Below, in pieces: positions 57,651 through 64,000 of a stretch of DNA of 64,000 bases. Position 1 is the first letter of the stretch, and every line of letters starts with the position of its first letter. The notes beneath the pieces were generated by a model. That model searched no databases and was not told the origin of the DNA. It saw only the letters and a program-made list of their open reading frames with translations. Origin of the DNA: Flavobacterium sp. LC2016-12 (GTDB lineage: Bacteria > Bacteroidota > Bacteroidia > Flavobacteriales > Flavobacteriaceae); contig NZ_JADKPT010000004.1 in the NCBI RefSeq assembly GCF_015351595.1, forward strand, positions 1 to 64,000, given 5' to 3'. A program made the position numbers and the translations under genes.

Positions 57651-58709
57651 ATGGCGATAGTTCAAAAAGAAAAACTAACAAGAGATTTAAGTATTAGTCT
57701 TATACTATACAGTTTGCCAGTATTGGCAATTTTCCTTTATTTTAAATTAAGCAATGGCGTTGTAAGCGAATCGCATATTACCCTGCCTTCTTTTTTAGAA
57801 TTTGCAAAACCCGCTTTCGAAAACATCAGAACATGGGGATTAATCGTTTTTATGCTTGTCCTGGGGATCATAGAATTCGCGGCAGGTTTATATGATGACG
57901 AATGGACAGGCGAAGAACGTAAAATTGATATTATATGTTTTCTTGCTCCTAAATTAATTTTACCTCCAATAATTGCTTTTTTCAGCTTAACAATTTTACC
58001 AAATTTAATTCCGAATCTTGAAAACTCGCTTTCATGGGTTCCATTTTGGGGAGGCTTCTTCTTAATTGCCGTGGCCGATGATTTGACACAATATTGGTAC
58101 CATCGTTTGCATCATCAGGTTCCATTTTTATGGCGTTTTCACAGAACACATCATTCCGCTCCATATATGGGCGTAGCGATGTTGAACAGACAGAATTTTA
58201 TTTACACTGTATTTTTCTCTCAGATTTACTTAACCGCTACTTTAACTTATTTAGGTTTGGGATTACCGGCTTTATTTGTCCTTGTTATCAAAAGTATTAT
58301 AGTATTGGGAGCGCACTCTAGTGTTGCCTGGGATAAACCTTTTTATAAATACAAAGTATTACATCCGATTGCGTGGGTTTTAGAACGCTTGATTTCGACT
58401 CCCGCAACGCATCACGCACATCATGCCGATACGAGCGGAGACGGTGTTGGGCACTTTAAAGGCAACTTTGGAAACATGTTTTTCATTTGGGATATCATCT
58501 TCGGAACAGGTTTAATTACCAGAAAATTTCCAAAATCATACGGAATGAAATCGTACAAACAAGAAGAATGGTACGCCCAATTTTTATGGCCCATATTCAA
58601 ATCTAAAAAAGAAGGAAGTGCTTTGGCTGATGGCGTTTTATCCGTGCCATTGAGACCAAAACCGGAAAATATCAGTCCGAGCCCGGTTTACGAGCAGGTT
58701 CAGTCTTAA
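57651..58709 (+). CDS. Fatty-acid-hydroxylase/sterol-desaturase-family membrane protein, copy 2
   Basis: A 352-residue paralogue of the preceding gene, starting MAIVQKEKLTRDLSISLILY. The longer frame from 57612 runs through the hairpin and was not used. All three His boxes (HRLHH, HRTHH, HHAHH) are intact, and long stretches such as the TATLTYLGLGLPALFVLVIK region are unchanged. Divergence is mainly in the first 130 residues and the C-terminal tail. It is a recent tandem duplicate, probably with a related but distinct substrate, or acting as a heterodimer. Confidence 0.9.
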   Translation: MAIVQKEKLTRDLSISLILYSLPVLAIFLYFKLSNGVVSESHITLPSFLEFAKPAFENIRTWGLIVFMLVLGIIEFAAGLYDDEWTGEERKIDIICFLAPKLILPPIIAFFSLTILPNLIPNLENSLSWVPFWGGFFLIAVADDLTQYWYHRLHHQVPFLWRFHRTHHSAPYMGVAMLNRQNFIYTVFFSQIYLTATLTYLGLGLPALFVLVIKSIIVLGAHSSVAWDKPFYKYKVLHPIAWVLERLISTPATHHAHHADTSGDGVGHFKGNFGNMFFIWDIIFGTGLITRKFPKSYGMKSYKQEEWYAQFLWPIFKSKKEGSALADGVLSVPLRPKPENISPSPVYEQVQS

Positions 58710-58815
58710 AAAATAAATAAGCTTTATAAAAAATAAATGTAGCAGTGCAATCAAAATTAAATCTTGAAAGCACTGCTAATTTTTATTGCTTCCTGTAATT
58801 CTAAATCTAAAAATT

Positions 58816-59535
58816 ATGAAGACCCAAATATTCAAAAATAGTTTCGCAGTTGTATTTTTTCTTTTCACCATAAGTGGTTTTTCGCAAGATAAAAGCTCCA
58901 GTAGTATTGTATTACTGGATGCCTTTTATGCGAAAATTAAAAGTCAAAAAAATCCACAAATAATTGATGCAAGAGGCGCTGATGAATTTGCATTAAACCA
59001 TATTGAAGGCGCCTTAAACTTCAATCTTAAATCAGAAGATTATGAAAAACAGGTTGTCGCTTTAAATCCGGCACAACCTGTATTTATTTATTCAATTGCC
59101 GCCTACAGAAGTGGGCTTCTATCAACCGAATTAATAAAAAGAGGCTTTTCTGAAGTGTATATTTTAGAGGGTGGAATTGCCAGCTGGATTGGTGGCGGAA
59201 AACCTTTTTATACCAATTTAAAAAGCAAATTAACATTACCGGAATACAAAAAAATCATCGCTGATAACAATTATGTTTTGGTAGACATTGGTTCAAAATA
59301 TTGCGCAACCTGCAGAACAGTTAAACCAATTTTAGAAAATCTCAGAACACAATATGGTGAGAAACTGAAAATAGTTCAAATTGAGCTGGAAGAAAGTCCG
59401 CAAGTTATAGCAGACTTAAAAACCGTAAAAGTCTTCCCTACTTTGATCTTATATCAAAATGGAAAAATTGTTTTCAAAAAAGACGGTTTAGGAGATTTGA
59501 AGAATGATGTTGATTTGGCTTTGGCATCTAAATAA
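58816..59535 (+). CDS. Secreted rhodanese-like/thioredoxin fusion, rhodanese cysteine missing
   Basis: A 239-residue protein starting MKTQIFKNSFAVVFFLFTIS with a signal peptide ending GFSQ. The N-terminal rhodanese fold (about 30-130; PQIIDARGADEF, FIYSIAAYRSG) has Ser93 where the catalytic cysteine normally stands. The C-terminal thioredoxin fold (about 140-239) has an active CATC pair (Cys163, Cys166) and the cis-Pro in KVFPTLIL. It is a likely periplasmic thiol-disulfide protein. Among sulfatases it could serve cysteine-containing or persulfide substrates, but the rhodanese half is probably a binding domain only. Confidence 0.88.
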   Translation: MKTQIFKNSFAVVFFLFTISGFSQDKSSSSIVLLDAFYAKIKSQKNPQIIDARGADEFALNHIEGALNFNLKSEDYEKQVVALNPAQPVFIYSIAAYRSGLLSTELIKRGFSEVYILEGGIASWIGGGKPFYTNLKSKLTLPEYKKIIADNNYVLVDIGSKYCATCRTVKPILENLRTQYGEKLKIVQIELEESPQVIADLKTVKVFPTLILYQNGKIVFKKDGLGDLKNDVDLALASK

Positions 59536-59564
59536 TAATTCATTTTCTAATAAGAAACACTGTA

Positions 59565-59597
59565 AGCTTTGTCAAAGTTTAAAACTTTGACAAAGCT
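59565..59597 (+). terminator. 14-bp hairpin after the rhodanese-thioredoxin gene
   Basis: AGCTTTGTCAAAGT (59565-59578) pairs with ACTTTGACAAAGCT (59584-59597). No clear T-run follows. It is one of a set of short palindromes, each differing in sequence, found in the gaps of this region. Confidence 0.5.
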
Positions 59598-59629
59598 CTA
59601 GAACTAAAAAGACTAAACAATAAAAAACC

Positions 59630-61246
59630 ATGGCATTAACCAAAACCAAAAAAATCGTTTTCTCGATTCTAACCATACTATTAATCATAGCGATATTTTT
59701 ATTCTGGCCGATCAATACAGATGGAACATTGATAAAACCAAATGAAAAATTAGTCGAAGGAAAAGCAGCATTTTTAGCTCAAAAAGATACTTCAGGAACC
59801 GCAGAAAAAAAACCTAATATCATTATTCTGCTTGCGGATGATTTAGGAAAATATGATATTTCATTGTACGGAGGAAAATCTACTCCAACGCCTCAAATTG
59901 ATTCGCTAGCTGCTTCAGGAGTAACTTTTACAGATGGTTATGTATCTTCTTCTATTTGTTCGCCTTCGCGCGCCGGATTGCTTACAGGCCGTTATCAGGA
60001 ACGTTTTGGACATGAATTTCAGCCCGGCGATCGCTATCCAAAAAATAACTTAGAATATTACGCTTTTAAGTACTTAATCAATACCAATAATTGGCGATTG
60101 AATGATAAAATCGAATATCCAAACGATGCTTCAATTGCTACTCAGGGTTTGCCACAATCTGAAATTACTTTTGCCGATTTGGCCAAAAAAGAAGGCTACA
60201 ACACCGCAATTATTGGAAAATGGCATTTAGGACACAACAAAGGATTTTTTCCTCTAGACCGAGGTTTCGATTATCATTACGGGTTTTATCAGGCTTTCTC
60301 GCTTTACACGCCTGAAGATGATAATCCGGATATCATCAACCACCATCACAAAGATTTTACCGATAAAACAATTTGGGGAAATGGTCGTGTTGGTATTGGA
60401 CAAATTCGTCGTGATACTACTATTATAAAAGACAAAAAATATTTGACCGAAACCTTTGCTGATGAAGCAGAAGCGTTTATTGATAAAAATAAAACAAAAC
60501 CTTTTTTACTTTACGTTCCGTTCAACGCACCGCATACACCTTTTCAGGTTCGCAAAAAATACTACGACCGTTTTCCGAATGTAAAAGACGAAAACAAACG
60601 TGTTTATTTTGCCATGATCAGCGCTTTGGATGATGCTATTGGTCGCATCAGAGCTAAAGTCAAAAAAGAAGGTTTAGAAGAAAACACCTTAATCATTTTT
60701 GCCAGCGATAATGGTGGCGCCGATTATACTTTTGCAACCACAAATGCACCTTTAAAAGGTGGTAAATTTTCTCATTTTGAAGGTGGTGTAAATGTTCCGT
60801 TTGCCTTGTCATGGAAAGGAAAAATCAAACCACATACAATCTATAAATCACCGGTAAGTACTTTGGATATTTTTACTACGATTGCTTCCGTTACACATTC
60901 CGGTTTACCAAAAGATCGTGTTTATGACGGAGTAGATCTGATTAGTACTGTGAATGAAAATAAAATAGCTCATAAAACTTTGTATTGGCGTTCTGGCGAC
61001 GCAAAAGCGATCAGAAGCGGTGACTGGAAATTAATCATTAGCGGAAAAACGCATCAGGAATGGCTTTATAATTTGGCTTCAGATAAATCTGAAACAACAG
61101 ATCGTACTCAAAAAAATCCAGCCAAAGTAAAAGAATTACATACAGCTTTGCAAAACTGGGAAAAAGGTTTGGTTAAACCTTTATGGCCCAATTTAACACA
61201 TTATGAATTTGATTTTGGTAAACAAAAATACTTTGTTGATTTGTAA
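59630..61246 (+). CDS. Membrane-anchored sulfatase
   Basis: A 538-residue type I sulfatase with an N-terminal membrane anchor (about 9-27). Asp70-Asp71 lie in IIILLADDLGKYD, and the canonical formylglycine signature CSPSRAGLLTGR starts at Cys110. GKWHLGHNKGFFPLDRGFD, PFNAPHTPFQV and IFASDNGGADYTF supply further active-site residues. It is more like GALNS/N-acetylgalactosamine or choline-type sulfatases than the AtsA pair, but specificity is not assigned. It probably faces the periplasm. Confidence 0.92.
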   Translation: MALTKTKKIVFSILTILLIIAIFLFWPINTDGTLIKPNEKLVEGKAAFLAQKDTSGTAEKKPNIIILLADDLGKYDISLYGGKSTPTPQIDSLAASGVTFTDGYVSSSICSPSRAGLLTGRYQERFGHEFQPGDRYPKNNLEYYAFKYLINTNNWRLNDKIEYPNDASIATQGLPQSEITFADLAKKEGYNTAIIGKWHLGHNKGFFPLDRGFDYHYGFYQAFSLYTPEDDNPDIINHHHKDFTDKTIWGNGRVGIGQIRRDTTIIKDKKYLTETFADEAEAFIDKNKTKPFLLYVPFNAPHTPFQVRKKYYDRFPNVKDENKRVYFAMISALDDAIGRIRAKVKKEGLEENTLIIFASDNGGADYTFATTNAPLKGGKFSHFEGGVNVPFALSWKGKIKPHTIYKSPVSTLDIFTTIASVTHSGLPKDRVYDGVDLISTVNENKIAHKTLYWRSGDAKAIRSGDWKLIISGKTHQEWLYNLASDKSETTDRTQKNPAKVKELHTALQNWEKGLVKPLWPNLTHYEFDFGKQKYFVDL

Positions 61247-61255
61247 AATCCCTAC

Positions 61256-61352
61256 TCCTGCAAGGTTTCCAAAACCTTATTGGTTTATTATTTAACACTT
61301 TTTAAAATCTATCCATTAATACCTACAAGGTTTTGAAAACCTTGCAGGAAAT
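61256..61352. repeat. CTGCAAGGTTT palindromic repeat
   Basis: Outer ends CTCCTGCAAGGTTT and AAACCTTGCAGGA are complementary. Two inner hairpins, CAAGGTTTCCAAAACCTT (61261-61278) and CAAGGTTTTGAAAACCTTG (61326-61344), lie at the sides. It lies between the sulfatase and the exporter gene and ends close to the exporter start. Confidence 0.7.
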
Positions 61353-61361
61353 AAATATAAA

Positions 61362-62624
61362 ATGTCAACCCAAACAAAAAAAATTACCATCCACGAAGAT
61401 TGGACCGTAGTTATTCTCGGATTCCTGATTATCATAATTTCTCTCTTTATTTTCCTTCCCGAAGTTCCCATTTTTAAATGGTCAAACGGAACAGAATTGT
61501 TACACGATGTCTTTAATTTTGGCAATCTGAAAATCCTTGGAATCCAATTTCTATATCTGATTTCAATTGGAACTTTGGGCGCTTTTTTAATTGGAAAATC
61601 GGTTAAATATTTTTTAGTGGTTTTTCCAATCGTCTATTTCTTAACGGTAATTGCCTTGATAATTGCAGGAAATACTGAAATAAAAGCCTTAAATTTAGAA
61701 GCCGTAATTTTCAGTTTGATAATTGGTTTGGCTATTGGCAATTTTTTCAAACTTCCGGAATGGTTTCGCTCTGCCCTTTCTACAGAAGTTTTCGTAAAAA
61801 TCGGATTGGTTTTATTGGGAACCAGCGTGATTTTTTCAGATATCCTGAAAGCTGGTTCTTTGGGATTAATTCAGGCTCTGGTTGTTGTTTTATCGGTTTG
61901 GTATTTTGCTTTTTGGCTTTGCCGAAAATTAAAAGTAGACGACGAATTGACGATGATGATTTCGAGTGCAGTTTCCATCTGTGGTGTCTCTGCAGCAATT
62001 GCAACATCCGGAGCGATAAAAGGCGATTCAAAAAAACTGTCTTATGTTATTTCGATTGTTTTGGTAACTGCCATCCCAATGATGATTTTCATGCCAATAA
62101 TTGCCAAATATTTCAATTTTCCGGAAGAAGTCACCGGAGCCTGGCTGGGAGGTAGTATTGACACTTCGGGTGCTGTTGTCGCTTCTGGAACTTTGGTTGG
62201 AGAAACAGCTTTAAAAATCAGCACCATCGTCAAGTTTTCTCAAAATGTATTATTAGGATTAGCGGCCTTTGCAATCTCTGTTTACTGGACGTATACGCAT
62301 AATAATTCGGCGGAAGCCAAAACATCAAAACCTACATTAAAAGTAATTTGGGAACGTTTTCCAAAATTTGTAATTGGTTTTATTCTGGCATCAATAGTAT
62401 TTTCTTTTTTCCTTACGTCAGAAGTTCGGGACGGAGTAAAAGACAGTTTAAAAAATTTACAGGGAATCTGGTTTGCATTAGCATTTACAAGTATTGGCTT
62501 AGAAACCAATTTTAAAGATCTCTTTCAAAATAATAGTAAAAAACCGCTATACGCCTTTCTAATAGCCCAATTATTCAATGTTCTTGTCACACTACTAATA
62601 GCTTTTTTACTTTTTAGTAAATAA
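61362..62624 (+). CDS. YeiH-family putative sulfate exporter
   Basis: A 420-residue inner-membrane protein of the YeiH/UPF0324 (PF03601) family, with about 10-11 hydrophobic segments. Recognised stretches are VEAVIFSLIIGLAIGNFF-like LEAVIFSLIIGLAIGN, KIGLVLLGTSVIFSDILKAG, MISSAVSICGVSAAIATSGA and WLGGSIDTSGAVVASGTLVG. Homologues are annotated as sulfate or sulfite exporters on limited evidence. Located between sulfatase genes, it would handle excess sulfate or sulfite released by them. That fits but is an inference. Confidence 0.9.
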   Translation: MSTQTKKITIHEDWTVVILGFLIIIISLFIFLPEVPIFKWSNGTELLHDVFNFGNLKILGIQFLYLISIGTLGAFLIGKSVKYFLVVFPIVYFLTVIALIIAGNTEIKALNLEAVIFSLIIGLAIGNFFKLPEWFRSALSTEVFVKIGLVLLGTSVIFSDILKAGSLGLIQALVVVLSVWYFAFWLCRKLKVDDELTMMISSAVSICGVSAAIATSGAIKGDSKKLSYVISIVLVTAIPMMIFMPIIAKYFNFPEEVTGAWLGGSIDTSGAVVASGTLVGETALKISTIVKFSQNVLLGLAAFAISVYWTYTHNNSAEAKTSKPTLKVIWERFPKFVIGFILASIVFSFFLTSEVRDGVKDSLKNLQGIWFALAFTSIGLETNFKDLFQNNSKKPLYAFLIAQLFNVLVTLLIAFLLFSK

Positions 62625-62674
62625 TTAGATTACCACTATAAGTCTGAATATCGACTTATTAAATTTAAAATAAA

Positions 62675-64000
62675 ATGAAAAAATTATCTCTTACATTCAG
62701 CCTTTTTCTTTCTTCAGTTTTACTGATTCAGGCTCAAAACAAAACGACCTCAACTGCTTCAAAACCCAATATTATCCTGATTATGGTGGATGATATGGGT
62801 TATTCCGATTTAGGAAATTATGGCTCTGAAATCAAAACCCCTAACCTCGATAAATTAGCCAGCGAAGGTTTACGCTTACGCGAATTTTACAATAACTCGA
62901 TTTGTGCACCAACTCGTGGATCGCTCTTAACGGGACAATACCAGCACAAAGCCGGAATGGGTTTCTTTGATGTTAATTTGGGATTGCCAGCGTATCAGGG
63001 TTATTTAAACAAAGAATCTTTGACATTAGGCGAAGTTTTTCGTTCTGGTGGTTATAGTACTTTACTTTCAGGAAAATGGCATGTTGGCTCTGAAGATCAG
63101 GCGCAATGGCCTAATCAACGTGGTTTTGATAAATTTTACGGCATCTTAAAAGGAGCGTCGAATTACTTTGATACCAAAGGATTGCCTTTCGGAAAAACAC
63201 CTTATCCCGTAAAATTGATTCGAAATAATGAAGAACTGCATCCAAAAGATGATTCGTATTATTTTACAGATGAAATTGGGAATAACGCTGTCACTTTCTT
63301 AGACGAACAAAATAAAGAGAATAAACCTTTCTTTTTGTATTTAGCCTTTACCGCACCGCACTGGCCGTTGCAGGCAAAACCGGTTGATATTGCCAAATAC
63401 AGAGGGAAATTTGACGAAGGCTGGGATGTTTTAAGAGAAAAAAGAATTGAGAAACTAAAAGCAAATGGCATTTTGCCAGCTGATCAAACTGTGGCACCAA
63501 GAGATCCTGAAGTTCCGGAATGGAGTAAACTAACGTATGACGAAAAACAATTCTGGAAAGCTAAAATGGAAGTTTATGCTGCAATGGTCGACAATATGGA
63601 TCAGAATGTAGGGAAAGTATTAGACAAGTTAAAAGCGCTTAAAAAAGACAAAAATACACTGATAATCTTCATTTCAGATAATGGTGCACAAGGTGGATTT
63701 AACACTTACAATCCGCTTGGAAGAGGTTTAGTTCGAAATGACGGACCAGTTGGGACTTCAGGATCATTTGATTATCAGGAACAAAACTGGGCTTATTTAT
63801 CGAACACTCCATTGCAGCAATACAAAAATAACATGCACGAAGGTGGTTTCAGTTCTCCTTTTATTGCATGGTTTCCATCCAAAATAAAAGCGGGCCGAAT
63901 CGATAAAGGAACTGGTCATATTATTGACCTCGCTCCTACTTTTTATGAATTGGCCGGAATCGAATATCCCAAAACATATAATGGTGTGACAACAAACCCT
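62675..64000 (+). CDS. Arylsulfatase, 3' end outside the window
   Basis: The first 442 codons of a type I sulfatase. It has a signal peptide ending LLIQAQ, Asp39-Asp40 in IILIMVDDMGYSD, formylglycine Cys77 in CAPTRGSLLTGQ, LSGKWHVGSEDQAQWPNQRG, FLYLAFTAPHWPLQA and IFISDNGAQGGFN. The frame is open to the last base. The order of motifs resembles arylsulfatase A/B-type enzymes of Bacteroidota. It is the fourth sulfatase in the cluster, so the locus may extend further. Confidence 0.92.
   Translation, partial: MKKLSLTFSLFLSSVLLIQAQNKTTSTASKPNIILIMVDDMGYSDLGNYGSEIKTPNLDKLASEGLRLREFYNNSICAPTRGSLLTGQYQHKAGMGFFDVNLGLPAYQGYLNKESLTLGEVFRSGGYSTLLSGKWHVGSEDQAQWPNQRGFDKFYGILKGASNYFDTKGLPFGKTPYPVKLIRNNEELHPKDDSYYFTDEIGNNAVTFLDEQNKENKPFFLYLAFTAPHWPLQAKPVDIAKYRGKFDEGWDVLREKRIEKLKANGILPADQTVAPRDPEVPEWSKLTYDEKQFWKAKMEVYAAMVDNMDQNVGKVLDKLKALKKDKNTLIIFISDNGAQGGFNTYNPLGRGLVRNDGPVGTSGSFDYQEQNWAYLSNTPLQQYKNNMHEGGFSSPFIAWFPSKIKAGRIDKGTGHIIDLAPTFYELAGIEYPKTYNGVTTNP

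Overview
The window looks like chromosome of a Flavobacterium-type Bacteroidota. It is AT-rich. Its promoters match the Bacteroidota -7 element (TAnnTTTG) with a TTG about 19-21 bases upstream, and Shine-Dalgarno sequences are weak or absent. It carries a SusC/SusD pair, alginate-export-type porins, a MoaC-MoaB fusion, and many short palindromic and heptameric intergenic repeats. No phage, transposase, CRISPR array or rRNA was seen.

Layout. 1-600: three tRNA genes (Ser, Pro, Arg) on the minus strand. 0.6-12.3 kb: housekeeping and accessory genes: thiolase, NlpC/P60 hydrolase, AraC regulator, aldo/keto reductase, an mdaB-ygiN-like quinone pair, DUF3291 protein, Tat-type M19 dipeptidase, methyltransferase, a LysR gene broken by an amber codon, a DUF2130 coiled-coil protein and a META-domain lipoprotein. 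12.5-46.7 kb: a large nitrate/nitrite assimilation island. It holds nirB, nirD, a DUF4202 gene, a NarX-like sensor kinase, a NarL-like response regulator, a NarK transporter, two alginate-export porins, an NrtABC-type ABC importer, a Crp/Fnr regulator with FNR-like cysteines, a nitrate reductase fused to an FAD diaphorase and BFD domain, a rubredoxin fused to a sulfite-reductase-like domain, and the molybdenum-cofactor and siroheme genes (moaA, moaCB, moaE, moeB-like, moaD, cobA, mobA, moeA). Unrelated genes interrupt it at 22.6-25.9 kb and 37.1-39.1 kb. 46.7-64 kb: an organosulfate region with a long untranslated leader, SusC/SusD, four sulfatases (the last cut by the window end), a 39-residue membrane peptide, two tandem fatty-acid-hydroxylase/sterol-desaturase-like proteins, a rhodanese-thioredoxin protein and a YeiH-type exporter.

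How the parts fit. Nitrate would cross the outer membrane by the porins and the inner membrane by NarK or the ABC system. It would be reduced by the Moco-dependent fusion enzyme and then to ammonium by NirBD, with siroheme from CobA. Seven promoters in the island carry clusters of TACTTAT/TACGTAT heptamers. At five of them one heptamer begins exactly four bases before the -7 element. TACTTAT fits the NarL consensus (TACYYMT), and the island encodes a matching two-component pair, so a local nitrate regulon is a reasonable inference.

The strongest candidate for something undescribed is the roughly 500-base leader of the SusC/sulfatase operon. It contains a nine-codon ORF, MKKMHRCCI, with tandem cysteine codons next to a perfect 10-bp hairpin. 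Further upstream lies a second cysteine-rich mini-ORF (MCFCC) overlapping a small hairpin with a T7 run. This suggests cysteine-sensing translational attenuation of organosulfate scavenging.
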